Of a stretch of 62,500 nt of DNA, positions 1-62,500 are shown piece by piece (position 1 is the first letter of the stretch; every line of letters begins with the position of its first letter). Where the stretch lies: positions 25,975,880-26,038,379 of the forward strand of contig NC_135551.1 in NCBI RefSeq assembly GCF_964340395.1, written 5' to 3'. The translations under genes and the position numbers were made by a program. Source of the stretch: Glandiceps talaboti. Taxonomy: Eukaryota > Hemichordata > Enteropneusta > Spengelidae. Below the pieces are notes generated by a model. It was not told the origin of the DNA. It searched no databases and saw nothing but the letters and a program-made list of their open reading frames with translations.

Positions 1-149
1 TTTAATACTGGGGTCCACGTTTATAGGTGTTCGCCACATGTGTGGGCTACCTAACTATCTCAATAAATATATGCATAAATTAGATAAAACCGGGGGAACT
101 TGCATAGTTCGATAGAATCAAAGTGACCGAGACCTTTCTTACTTACAGC

Positions 150-240
150 ATGGAAATTATTGTGATCAGGGCTCGAACCCCAGCCGAAGAAGCAAGCTGT
201 TTAACCAGCCAACCACCGAGAACCCAAGTTGAAATTAGAG
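150..240 (-). repeat. tRNA-derived SINE-like fragment
   Basis: The minus strand has a near-consensus Pol III B box GGTTCGAGCCC about 35 bases after an A-box-like TGGCTGGTTAAACAG. No complete tRNA cloverleaf, so I call it SINE-like. It lies in the gene A intron that runs off the left edge. Confidence 0.5.
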
Positions 241-383
241 GTACATATATTATGACAAGACAACGACTAATGCAACTTTTATTTTTGAGATATGTACCTG
301 TCACGAAAAAAACTACTTGAGAAAGAACAAAAACATAACCATTTAAATTCTAATTAGAATTATACTAAATCTATGAACCTTAC

Positions 384-26327
<25,944 letters not shown>

Positions 26328-27040
26328 CGGTAATCTTATTAGGAGATGAGATTTGACAAAAAATATGGCGGAACTAAGGATATATTGAGAGAGACAAAGA
26401 ATGACTTTGATAATCTTGCTCGCCGGTTGTGATATATATTGTGGCGTCTATTCGGAGAATCATTTGCGTATCGACCAACTATTTTTCAAATGCGGAGATG
26501 TAATTGGTTAGTTTCCTTCGTGAAAAGTTCGAGTTGTTCTCAGAGTGTTGGTTCAATAAACAGAAATAGATAATGAATAACTTTGATGGCAAAAAGGTCA
26601 CAGTAACACGTGGTGATTTAAATATATATTAACCTTATTATCGCCTCTGCAATACCGTTACATATTCAGTATATATAAAAAAATACTTTTCTTCTGTTGT
26701 TTTTTGTTATAATCGGGGTAGTGAATTTTAAAGGGCTTCTTGGGTGTCCCCGTATATCAAGCCGCGAAAGCCTGATTCCAAAACTACCACGACCCCCGTC
26801 TGTGTTGAGTCATTACTAAATTACATCAACACAAAATGTACTGATCACATCAGGTATTATATGTGGAGTTTTCAGGTGCACAGAAACGATTATATGTAAT
26901 ACAAGTAATGTAATCTTTCTCATGCTATATATTGCAGTGTTCCTTTTTTTAATTTAACCTCAGTTTTGGCGGCTTGCCAAGAGAAGCGCGATCATGAGTG
27001 ATGGATAATTTTGCCCAAAAAGCAACTAACCAAACCTCAC

Positions 27041-27130
27041 AAGAGGGACGGGTGTGGGGGAGGATAGCGTGAATTAGTATACGAGTTATCACCATCCAGA
27101 ATTTCAAAAACCTAAGTTGATGGTACATGG
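27041..27130 (-). promoter_or_regulatory. Putative noncoding first exon of gene A
   Basis: A segment ending CCCTCTT before GTGAGG on the minus strand, 714 bp upstream of the gene A ATG. Gene B has a similar segment ending CCCCTT before GTAAGT at 54880, 800 bp upstream of its ATG. The following intron bases are also alike (GGTTTGGTTAGTTGC against TTTTGGTTGGTCGC). With the acceptors just before both ATGs, this fits a shared 5'UTR exon. The exon's 5' end is not defined. Confidence 0.35.
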
Positions 27131-27235
27131 CAAAATGATCATAGTTTTCACAAGTTTCCTGAAATGTCAACTAAAAAAAAGAAAGACCATGTAAACCGAT
27201 AATCAACCACACCTCTAATGTATAATAATACTTGT

Positions 27236-27840
27236 TGTGTTCAAATGTTGACCTGCTTATGAAATGTCATGGGGCTAGTAAGGGTATGTTGACATGACCT
27301 TATGTTGATCTAAGTGATTGATTGACTCAGATATGTCGGAATGTCATCATTGACGTCTTCACACATATTGATACATTTATATTATTATCCAACATGGTGT
27401 ACGAAACTAATAAAGTAGGGTTGACTAGCTATAGTGTGATTACAATACTGCAACCCATAATGCCACAAATCCCCCCTGACGATAAACTGTTATATAGCAG
27501 GCTTTCATTCTGCATTGATACCAATCTGAAGGTAGAGTTATTATTCACACTAGACAACCACGGTCCATCAAGATTTGGTCTTGATGGTAATTTCTCGTCA
27601 GATATAAAAGCGACTTGTAAAAAAAGATTATTATTTTTTTAGGTATGTCTCACTGCACTGGTCTGAGGCAAATTATATAGTGTGTATGTGTGTTCAGCGA
27701 TAAGGATCTAAAGAGCGCCCTCAACATAGTTCAAGGACGGAATTTACTACAAATGTAAGATATGTGTGAATAGCACAAAGCTACCAAAACAACCTTTGGA
27801 AACACTGGATTTGCGTTAAATCTACTATTAAAATATAGTC
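27236..27840. promoter_or_regulatory. Upstream block of gene A shared with gene B
   Basis: This block matches 56650-57240 upstream of gene B in the same order and orientation. Shared landmarks are TCAAATGTTGACC, GAAATGTCATGGGG, GTCATCATTGACG or GTCATCATTGACC, AACTAATAAAGTAG, TCTGAAGGT, GGCAATTTCTCGTCAGAT or GGTAATTTCTCGTCAGAT, and GCACAAAGC near CTTTGGAAAC. It sits just upstream of the putative noncoding first exon, so it may be promoter or enhancer sequence copied with the gene. Confidence 0.5.
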
Positions 27841-28093
27841 ACGTGATAAATACCATACATGTACTTCTTTGTTTCTAGTTGATTAAAACATCTACAAAGT
27901 AGAATGAACAAACTTTGATTATTAAACGCATCATGATGTCGTACTAGGCCTATTCGCTTTATTTTTCATTTCGTATTATACATGTTATCAGTAGGATACG
28001 GCAAATTGGGATTCCACTATAATATATGTACATGCATTGCTCTAATAAGGATAATGTAGATTGCGAAGAAAATGCCAATATAATGAAGATTCA

Positions 28094-28350
28094 CAGAGTA
28101 CACTACAAAACACTGCTATCTTTATTGCTATGAGTCTAATACTAAAGTTACATGCGAAGACAACCAGATTCACTAGAGTACACTACAAAACACTGCTATG
28201 AGTCTAAGACTAATTAAAGTTACATACCAAGAAACCAGATTGCACTACAAAACACTGCTATCTTTTTTGCTATGAGTCTAAGACTAAAGTTACATACCAA
28301 GAAACCAGATTACACTAAAAAACACTGCTATCTTTATTGCTATGAGTCTA
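28094..28350. repeat. Imperfect tandem repeat, about 83-bp unit, near 3' end of gene B
   Basis: About four copies built on CACTACAAAACACTGCTATC, TTGCTATGAGTCTAA and AAAGTTACATACCAAGAAAC, with internal deletions. It overlaps the presumed 3'UTR or polyadenylation region of gene B. Confidence 0.7.
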
Positions 28351-28909
28351 TTAGCCTTTTAGCTGTAATTTGCCATGATGTAGAAGATAATGAGTCCAAG
28401 CTTTAAGCTTTCACTTTTACTTAATATTCACATACAAGTTCATGATATACATGACTCTTTTCACTTCCACAGCACTGAACAACGTCTTAATTTCCACGGG
28501 AGAGCTGATAATTATTCGATGTATTTATATATCTAATATATTAACAATCCCTGTAAATCAGTTATCGGTGATTATGAAAGTCTCACACTTGATATTTTTA
28601 ATTAGACAGATTATACTTTTATAGTATATACTACAAGGCACATTCTATATTAGTCCGTGATATATTCCATTTTACGATGCAGGAATTCAAATTCCTAGTT
28701 ATCTATTTCCCTAGAAAACATGCCATTTATCTGGTATAGTAGTTAGTGAACGAATGACAGATCAAATATTCAAGATCTTATAGTATATATATGATGACAA
28801 CGAGAATAGAAAACTCCATTGCTATGTTAATTCTCAAGGAAATACACCAAGTTGAACCTGTTTGCACTGATACCTAATAAACCCATTCTGATGATAAAGC
28901 TAAATGTGC

Positions 28910-54080
<25,171 letters not shown>

Positions 54081-54879
54081 ATCGTTCTTTGAAATAATAG
54101 ATATTCCTTGCAGTAGAAAGAGCGCGGGCTCGATTGGATGAGTAGCTGCAGATGGCACGACTAGCCCGACTCAAAAGAGGTCACCTTGGTTACCTTGCTT
54201 GGTGCACGGGCTAGGGTATGAATGATGCGTCTATTCACAGAATCTTGTTTATCTCATTTCTAACACACTGGATCTGCAATTGGGGTCCCCCCTAATTTAA
54301 GAGTTCGAGGTATTCTCAGATAAAACGTATGCAGTAAATTTTAAATGATAGCGATGAACTGTGGTGGCAAAAGGTTATTAAAAATGCCATATCATCAACG
54401 CTCATTGAAACTAACATTTAGAACTATCCAGTTTGAATTAGTTAAATGTTTCACAAGGCAGAGTAGCGAGATTACTCAGGAGATGTTTTTTTTACTATCT
54501 CTGTTATGAATTCTATCTTCCAACACTTGAGACCAAGCGAAAACATCCATGACTTACTGTTAACCTTTCTGTTTTAAAGATTATAAATTCACTGTATCCG
54601 ATGTACCAGAAGAACTTGCGCGAATATTGTAAAATTCTCTTTTTATCTAGAACGGCATCATTTTTTTAACACGCTACCTCAGACCCCCAAGTGATCCGAA
54701 ATATGTGTATGTTTTCTGTATCTCCACAGTGACGGTTAATCATTAATTTTCGACTTTTGTGCGGGTATTATTTTGGTTCTCTCCGACTCGGAGGGAAACG
54801 TTCATGTCAAACAGAACGTTTCTATCGCAAAGCTTTTACCCCAAATTCTCCGCCGAAAAAGCGACCAACCAAAACTTAC

Positions 54880-54965
54880 AAGGGGATTGTTGCGTAATTC
54901 AGTCACGGTACCGTACTTATTATCATCCTCGTCCGTGTTCACATCAGTTTAGAGTATGTGAATAT
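54880..54965 (-). promoter_or_regulatory. Putative noncoding first exon of gene B
   Basis: Counterpart of the segment at 27041 near gene A. It ends CCCCTT before a canonical GTAAGT donor, about 0.8 kb upstream of the ATG and with an acceptor six bases before that ATG. Inferred only from paralog similarity and splice signals. Confidence 0.35.
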
Positions 54966-55150
54966 ATGGTAATAGCTTGCAAATATTTCCAGTAAAAAAG
55001 TAACGATCGTGTAAAGTCAGAATCAACTACCCTGGCCTTCTTCAGGGATGTGAAGTCACGCGTTGTTGACGCATGCGTGACTTTAGAATATTGTCCCAGA
55101 CAGGTGGTAAAGTACGTGTATCGGCCCTCATCTCTCTTTAGCGGTGGCTC

Positions 55151-55154
<4 letters not shown>

Positions 55155-55235
<81 letters not shown>
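55155..55235. repeat. TA microsatellite
   Basis: Pure TA run in the 5' flank of gene B, within about 300 bp upstream of its putative first exon. Confidence 0.95.
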
Positions 55236-55238
<3 letters not shown>

Positions 55239-55731
55239 TTCTTTTATTTCCCAAACAAACAAACAAACAAACTAGTCTTGTTCCCTATCTAGGACAGAAA
55301 CATTCTCCTTGTCAATTGTATGTCCAGGACAGTCTTTATGGATGTGTTTGAAACTTCAGATGATGCATAATTTAATTGGGACGTCGGTGCTCCTGAAATC
55401 TGGATTTCAGTGTTCTTTCCTTCTCACAATGTAGTCATCTGTACAGGCTGAGTTGTCAGAACCCTCATACAGTATATGATAAATGGGACCACATACTTCA
55501 CCAGGTAGAATGGAATCTTTAGGACGTACCAACAGTTGTCTGAGAGTATACTCGTTGGTTTGAAATGAAGCTGGATACCATATGATATATATATGTATCA
55601 CAGGGTTTCAGAAAGATTCATTAACATTGGTTATGTGTGCCTTTATTAATGTTTGCTTGGAACTATTATTAATGTTTGCTTGGAACTATTAGTGCGAATT
55701 GTTGTTATTCTTGTTTTTGATGGCATGTTTT

Positions 55732-56566
<835 letters not shown>

Positions 56567-56649
56567 TATGGCCCATGACGGATAATCACATCGACAACGA
56601 GCCACGTTTACGTGTTCTTTCTCCTGTCTTATGATAATACTTTATCGCA

Positions 56650-57240
56650 TTCAAATGTTGACCGACAAGCACTCCTATGAAATGTCATGGGGTTAGTAAG
56701 TGTATGTTGACTTGACATTAGATTGACCTACCGGTAAGTGACTGGTTAATTCGCGATCGCTTCACTTGGGTATGTCAGAGTGTCATCATTGACCTTTACA
56801 CAGTCACAATTTATTGATACATTTATATATGTCATTATCTAACATGTTATTCGGAACTAATAAAGTAGCGTGGTTGCAATACTGCAACTTTTAAAACGAC
56901 AAATCTCTCCTGAGACGATAAAATGTTACATAGCAGGTGATTACGCTACATCGATACTATTCTGAAGGTGGAGTTATAAAAATGCACAGCAAATAAACAT
57001 TCACAGTCAATAGGCACGGATGGCAATTTCTCGTCAGATTTGAAGGCCACTTTGTAAAATAAAATAAAGTACATGTACTTCTAGTGGTGTACACATTACA
57101 GAATGATCTTTGGGATGTAACAACATCGAACAACTCATCTACATATATATACTGATTATGGTCTGTGTGAACAACACAAAGCAAACAATCTTTGGAAACC
57201 CTGGCTTTGTATTACGACCAACATTCCACTATCTGCGACA
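56650..57240. promoter_or_regulatory. Upstream block of gene B shared with gene A
   Basis: The other copy of the shared upstream sequence, lying between gene B and the TRIM gene. It is farther from its gene than in copy A because repeats, including an inverted-repeat element at 55732-56566, lie in between. Short motifs are shared across about 0.6 kb with small indels. Confidence 0.5.
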
Positions 57241-57834
57241 CAGCGATGGATACAGTAATTTCAATAATTTTCATGGCGACATATGTATTGAAAGATGCAT
57301 AGAACAAAAAATCCATTTGTAATAAGAGAATATATTTGTAATATTTTGAAGTGAGGAATGCTGCATAGCTACATGTATAACATATTTCCCAAAAATTGAT
57401 CAGTAAAAGTGAACCTACGAAATGTATGTTATGTAGCGACATTTCAAACACCACACATCATCCGTACAGATTATAAAAAAAAATTATGTGATAAAACATA
57501 GCCTTAACATTAGTTCATTGACCCTTATATTTTACACGCTACTCTCTAGAGCTATAACTGGGATATATTATGATAAATACTTTCATTTATAATTCATAAC
57601 ATGTTTTCACCCGACCAGCAGCTGTTCGAAAATTCCGTACATTGACGTAGCGACAACTACAATGGAAACAAAAGAATTCATTAAATTATGCAAATTGGTA
57701 ATAATACTGTATTATGTGTTATAATTTGGAAGCGGCCATTGCAAGCTGGTTTCGTCAAACACGCGCCAAAAACGACGAAACGTTGTATATCGTCTGCATT
57801 GTTTACGTAGTTTGGAGGGAAACATTTCGGCAAA

Positions 57835-59391
57835 ATGGCCTCCACGGTTGCTTTCCGACGAGAGGATTTTGATGAGGAATTCCTAACGTGTCAGATATGC
57901 CTAGAGGAATACAAAGAACCGAAACTACTGCCGTGTTGCCACAGCTTCTGTACTACCTGCACAAAGCGCTATGTTGGAAAACGTACAGAATTTGAGTGCC
58001 CTATATGCCGGGACAGACATGTATTATCCGAGAAAGGAATCGACGGATTGCCGAGCAATTTCGTCGTCAATAACCTGAAGGATTTCTTTGCAATACAGGA
58101 AGGGCAAACGACAAAAATACTTTGTCAGAGCTGTGACGCATCTAGCGAGACGGCCTTATCATGGTGCAACGACTGTGGCCATTTTCTGTGCGTTAGTTGC
58201 GATTTGGCGCATAGGAGTATGCGATGCTTGCGTGATCACGATGTGAAAAGTCTGAGACAGTTACAGCAACCAGGACAAAATATCGCTGTCATGAAACGTA
58301 AAATGCGATGTTCAAAACACGGAAATCAGGAGATGATATTTTTCTGCGAAATATGTGAGATACCCATTTGTACAGCGTGTACAATTATTGATCATAATCC
58401 CAACATGCAAAAGTCAACACTGTTTCACCAACCTGTTGATTTGGAATCAGCACTGGAGCGTCATCGTTTAGAACTCCGTCGGTTAGTAAGGCAAGCAAGA
58501 CTACAAGAAAAGCCGCTGATTGAGACTCAAAAGACGATCGCTGAGGAGATAAACAAATTGTCTGCAAGAAAACAACTCGTGGAAGAAAGAATTGATAACA
58601 TCTTTGATGAGATTATTTCTAAAATAAATGCTCGCAGAGTAGAATTACGCGCGGAACTCCGCATGGTATATGAACCGAAGTACGCGGATCTAAAGTCACA
58701 GAAAGACGAACTTGACGCATTTCTTCAAAACGTGAGAAGGTCTTGTGAGTTTACAGAGCAAGCAATCAGACATGGTAGCGGTGCTGAGCTGATGGCAGTG
58801 AAGAAACTTGTACGTGACAGATTACATGATTTGGCTCTGAGGTGCCCACTCCGGATTATCATTCAAGAAAATGGTCATATTGATGTCAACATCAAATACG
58901 AAGAATTGGAAAGAATTACAATAACTGTCAATAGATTGGGGAATATTCGTTCAAGCACTACGTTGCCGAGTCTTAGCAACATACGGGACATCGGCCAGGG
59001 AATGTTCTGTATATCTACGTACGACTACAATGGCCATCCACGCAAAGATGGTGGCGATCCTATTGAAATCAACTTGATAAAGTCACCAATCGACAAGTCA
59101 AACGTTTCTTCAACATGCACGGATCAACAAGATGGCACGTACGTGTTAAAGTTTTGCCTAGATGATGACGACTTATCCTCTTGTCGTCTTGGCAACGAAG
59201 ACGAAGTGAGAGTTACTTTTAGCGTCTTGATTTTCGGAAGAGAAATTGAAAATTCACCATTTCATAACAAGATAGTGAAACTACACTCCCTTCACTATTG
59301 TAATTGCCAGCCAATTAGGGGAAGCGTGGTTAATAGTGCTAGTGCTACGTCCAATGAAGCAGCTGAGAGTGAACAAGCACAGTTAGTTTGA
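57835..59391 (+). CDS. Intronless TRIM-type RING E3 ubiquitin ligase with filamin domain (518 aa)
   Basis: Predicted cytoplasmic ubiquitin ligase. RING finger C19, C22, C34, H36, C39, C42, C55, C58. B-box 1 C97, C100, C111, C114, C119, C122, H126, H135. B-box 2 C159, H162, C171, C174, C179, C182, H187, H198. A coiled coil follows at about 205-320. An Ig-like filamin (ABP280) repeat covers about 370-485 (DGTYVLKF, then FGREIENSPFHNKIV). All zinc ligands are present. There is no NHL, SPRY or PHD domain after the filamin repeat, so it is closest in layout to TRIM45-like or expanded invertebrate TRIMs. The whole frame is one exon. The ATG follows GGCAAA and is the first in frame next to the RING. 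Possible poly(A) signal AATAAA at 60625. It is divergently arranged with respect to gene B. Confidence 0.93.
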   Translation: MASTVAFRREDFDEEFLTCQICLEEYKEPKLLPCCHSFCTTCTKRYVGKRTEFECPICRDRHVLSEKGIDGLPSNFVVNNLKDFFAIQEGQTTKILCQSCDASSETALSWCNDCGHFLCVSCDLAHRSMRCLRDHDVKSLRQLQQPGQNIAVMKRKMRCSKHGNQEMIFFCEICEIPICTACTIIDHNPNMQKSTLFHQPVDLESALERHRLELRRLVRQARLQEKPLIETQKTIAEEINKLSARKQLVEERIDNIFDEIISKINARRVELRAELRMVYEPKYADLKSQKDELDAFLQNVRRSCEFTEQAIRHGSGAELMAVKKLVRDRLHDLALRCPLRIIIQENGHIDVNIKYEELERITITVNRLGNIRSSTTLPSLSNIRDIGQGMFCISTYDYNGHPRKDGGDPIEINLIKSPIDKSNVSSTCTDQQDGTYVLKFCLDDDDLSSCRLGNEDEVRVTFSVLIFGREIENSPFHNKIVKLHSLHYCNCQPIRGSVVNSASATSNEAAESEQAQLV

Positions 59392-60684
59392 CCTGTAAAG
59401 GCCGACTACAAATACTGAGAGCTAACTTAAAGGACAGAGCAATATCGGATAATACTTCGCCATATGGATAAACATGCAATGAACTAACATGGTGATGATA
59501 CTGGGAGGAAGATTGAGTGTTAGAGATAAGGATGAAAGTGTTACACAGAGAGTATCATGATCCATTTGAGAGAATTCTTTCCTCATCTAGTTTCCATAAT
59601 TAGGCATCAACAATGCGTCTAATTCAAAATACAAGTATGCAGTCATTTAAGGTAGAATGTGCCTCTTGGACCAATTTACCAAACTTCTTTAGAGCTCTCA
59701 AATCTTTGCTATATTGAAACTTGCTTCTTCTTCTTTTAAAATAATAAGAAATTTGGGGGCCGTCCTTTTCAAGGAAATTGACATTTTATTTTCCAACAAT
59801 TTGATATTGGGTGGCCATATTGGATTTGGCGGCCATATTGGATTCTAAAATGGCTTGCAATGGAATGCAACACGACTTTTATTTTAATCAAATACAGCTA
59901 GCCCTCAGATTTTTAATGTACTTATTTTTAGGACATTAATTGCCAACCTTGGCATAGTTGTCTTTCATCAACAATTCAATATAAACACATCACGTTATCG
60001 TATTTGCATCAAAGATACAAATTAATATAGAAAGGTTATTATCACTTTGGTTGTCAGACCGCCCTCAACGTGAGAATAGTTCAATGTGTAAGGGCGTTGT
60101 CAATATGCAATTTAGCTGATGAGTCACACGTACAGTTAGAACCGTATTTGTATAATTATAAATGGATAAACATTAGCTCAACATGAATGCATGATTTGAA
60201 CTGAAAAGTCGTGTTATATTTTTTAGTTCAAATCTTATGTTAGTTGACTCGTGCTAGTAAACCAGAAACCTGATTTTGTCTACTGCAGCAGTGTTGAAAG
60301 AAATTGTGAAATATTAAGAAATTAAATACATTCATAGACCTAAATGCATCTTCCGAGTTTCTTTTTTTCTATCGAATACACAGTGATAGTTTCCTTCAAA
60401 GTGAAATCATCTTTCTTCTTTTAAAACTGTAGTCATACGAATTCTTATAGACACTAATGATATATGGGTGACGTCACATTAGTTATGACGTCACTCTGTT
60501 GTCTTTGTTCAGTGCAGTGTTGGTATTTTATGTTAAATGTGTTTAATTCGTTTTATATTCATTGATATATTCTTTGTGTTGTTAGTGAAGGTGTTTTTTT
60601 TACAGTGCAAGTCGATGGCATAGTAATAAAATAAAAGAAAGTTGAATTGGAATACGTAATGACGCAAGTTTATTTCAAGAAACT

Positions 60685-60985
60685 ACAAACTATGAAGTGA
60701 TAAAGACATACGGGTGATCACCTTTTGTTTCACCGACATAAGAAAATTTAGGTGGACTAACGTGACGTAAACGTATCGACGAACATTTATACTGTATGAT
60801 ATCATCTGAGTTTGTTTTTCTTTTGAATACACAGTGATAGTTTCCTTCACTTCTTTTAAAACTACAACATATGACGTGATGAAGACATACGGGTGATCAC
60901 CTTTTGTTTCACCGACATAAGAAACTTTAGGTGAACTAATAACGTGACGCAAACGTATCAACGAACATTTATACTGTATTATGTC
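60685..60985. repeat. Tandem duplication, 179-bp period
   Basis: ACATACGGGTGATCACCTTT, CACCGACATAAGAAA and GAACATTTATACTGTAT each occur twice, 179 bp apart. An older third trace (ACACAGTGATAGTTTCCTTC) lies near 60380. Confidence 0.85.
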
Positions 60986-61563
60986 ACATAAAGACACTTT
61001 TACTAATATCCCATGTCATAACGCCAGTCATTTTAATTCTCTGCTGAGTCTACGTAAGGTATTCTCCACGATAGATGCTATCAGAAAACAACAACTTGAA
61101 CTTAAAATACGTGACGAAACAGTACTGGTGATCCGTTCATCATCTATAGTTAGTATATGTTTTCCACGAACCTATGGAGCCCTTAGTTTTAGAAAGTTTA
61201 ACATTATAGAGAGTACTTTTTACACCGTCCCGTCGTCCGGCATTCTCCCCTGTCTGCTCTCGGAACTCAGACAACACTCTGTGAGTTTTATTTTATTTGA
61301 TCCGCTCCCCTTTTTAGCACAAGTGTATCTGGTGATTTTACATTACTTATTTTATCGGCGGTGTGTGTATTTCTATTTAGATATATCTTGTATTTTATTC
61401 GCTTTTTATATTTAACCGTTTTCCATATGTTGTAGCGCTTTCTGGTCTTGTTTTATTAGTTTATCTTTTTAGAACATTTTTAACTTTATTGCAGTAGGCC
61501 TGTAGTGTCGATCTCTTTGTATTTTTACTCACTTTCAGTTCGTTCATGTTAAATTGTTTTAAA

Positions 61564-61596
61564 CCCTGAAGATGACTTCCCTTGTGTGGTTGAAAC
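61564..61596 (+). other. Hammerhead-like CTGAAGA...GAAAC motif
   Basis: CCTGAAGATGACTTCCC is followed by GGTTGAAAC. These are the two conserved halves of a hammerhead core or of the similar 3' motif of Penelope-like elements. Stem II is weak by eye, so this is only a lead. Confidence 0.2.
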
Positions 61597-61744
61597 TAAA
61601 TATTAAGTTTGAACGTAGACACCATGACATGTAGACCTCTTTTATCAAACCTATTCATTCCACTCACGTCACGTCACCTCGATCGATTGATTGTCAAAGA
61701 AAAAAATGAAAAAATATTTTTAGGTACCGAGTATATTATTAAAC

Positions 61745-62050
61745 TGCACGAATATGGAGAGTGCAGAGTAATATTTTAAAATAATTTAACAAATATGAAA
61801 GTGAACACAGAGGGCGTGTGAGATTAGCCTTATTGGAGGAGTGTGTATGTTCGTGCGGTGTGGAGAAACAGTGAAAGTCAGGAAGTGGCTCGCCTCGCCC
61901 ATATTGAGGAAAAGTTATATCTTGGCTGTCCTTGGAGGGTGGTTTGGAAAACAGGTAGCTGAACAGACCGTAGAGGATCTGAGGAACCTGTGTGAGTGGT
62001 CCTGAAAGCTGTAAAGGCCGTGGAGAGCCTCCTCCAGGGATTTTATCTGG
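61745..62050 (-). other. Candidate exon of an unidentified minus-strand gene
   Basis: After a good acceptor (TATTTTCTTCAG ending at 62051) a frame of about 100 codons stays open. Its first part is protein-like (GPLTQVPQILYGLFSYLFSK). I do not recognise the family. A possible donor lies within it (ACACAG then GTTCCT near 61986). The partner exons would be beyond the right edge. Confidence 0.25.
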
Positions 62051-62500
62051 CTGAAGAAAATACCAACGTGTGCAGCTCGGATCGAGTGACCTTTCGCTAC
62101 AAATATTAAGTAAAACATTGAGCCTTATTTGTGTATTTATAAATTTGCAATATTAGCATCATAAAAAAAATGCATAGTATGGTACGGACAATTGTGCGAT
62201 TTATTTCAGTCACACAGAACTTTCATGTACGTACATGTATGTACTTATTTGCCAAATCAAAACTCTCGTCAGCCGGGAATAGAATTAACAGAGTTGTCTA
62301 TTAAATTTACACTCAAGAAATTTCGTATACTAAATTTTAAAGAAATTTATATGCAAACATTTATGTACAAACGTGTGGATCATACTTTTTTCCAGTAATT
62401 TTATACGTTGTTACATAAACTTAAGCTGATGTACACGCCCGTGCACATGGAAAATACGGATATCGATACAGCGGTGAGGAGACGACGTTGTTTCTCTGTC
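62051..62500. other. Right edge: no feature seen
   Basis: AT-rich sequence. Only short frames without similarity that I can recognise. Confidence 0.4.

Larger units (their letters stand above)
26328..28909. other. Intergenic region between gene A and gene B
   Basis: No coding exon seen. It holds the 5' flank of gene A (first exon and shared block, listed separately), a short imperfect tandem array at 28094-28350 and the likely 3'UTR of gene B. The rest is AT-rich without recognisable structure. Confidence 0.6.
59392..61740. other. TRIM 3' flank and repeat-bearing intergenic DNA
   Basis: Likely TRIM 3'UTR up to about 60630. A 179-bp duplication follows. A 144-codon frame at 60981-61415 overlaps the duplication, is hydrophobic and biased at its end, and shows no domain, so I do not call it a gene. 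Confidence 0.5.

Noticed and set aside
58385-58567. Minus-strand frame inside the TRIM gene
   Set aside because: Antisense shadow of a well-supported coding exon.
60981-61415. 144-codon plus-strand frame
   Set aside because: No domain, composition drifts to Phe/Tyr/Leu from AT-rich DNA, and the start lies in a duplicated repeat.

Overview
This is a metazoan, intron-rich, AT-rich, repeat-laden genomic window. Marine invertebrate (hemichordate, amphioxus, echinoderm or lophotrochozoan-like) is my inference. It rests on TRPA-type channels, an intronless filamin-type TRIM, a chromodomain Ty3/Gypsy element, Penelope and LINE remnants and very dense microsatellites. I cannot name the species.

The core is a tandem pair of TRPA1-like ankyrin cation-channel genes, both on the minus strand. 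Gene B is complete: I could join 27 exons with matching splice phases between 54080 (ATG) and 28910 (stop) into a 1402-codon frame. It encodes a short acidic N-terminus with a myristoylation-type start, about 15 ankyrin repeats, a cysteine-free pre-S1 segment, S1-S6 with a TGEFDYDE pore motif, a TRP-like helix and a C-terminal coiled coil. Gene A lies downstream, from 26327 to 384, and runs off the left edge. Its 14 visible exons (1040 codons) cover the N-terminus and most of the ankyrin domain, and most match gene B in position and phase. Gene A differs by an approximately 280-residue insertion of 23-residue repeats in one exon, by extra or duplicated linker exons, and by one intron that is absent. 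The 5' flanks of both genes share a block of similar sequence and a putative noncoding first exon, so the duplication carried the promoter region.

Intron 1 of gene A (10288-26114) is a transposon sink. It holds a LINE remnant, a degenerate array of roughly 145-bp units, and a complete Ty3/Gypsy chromovirus-type element at 12899-21853. That element has two 683-bp LTRs that look identical, one 1760-aa gag-pol-chromodomain frame and a TATG target duplication. Further along are long microsatellites and a 1.37-kb tandem duplication built on a foldback hairpin. An older, truncated LTR of the same family sits in another TATG microsatellite at 6692-7196. Introns of gene B hold foldback elements, a Penelope-like GIY-YIG remnant, tRNA-derived SINE-like pieces and simple repeats.

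To the right, an intronless plus-strand gene (57835-59391) encodes a 518-aa RING/B-box/B-box/coiled-coil/filamin TRIM protein. The last 3 kb hold a 179-bp tandem duplication and one weak candidate exon on the minus strand. All exon models are manual, made from splice signals and paralog comparison. No RNA or database evidence was available.
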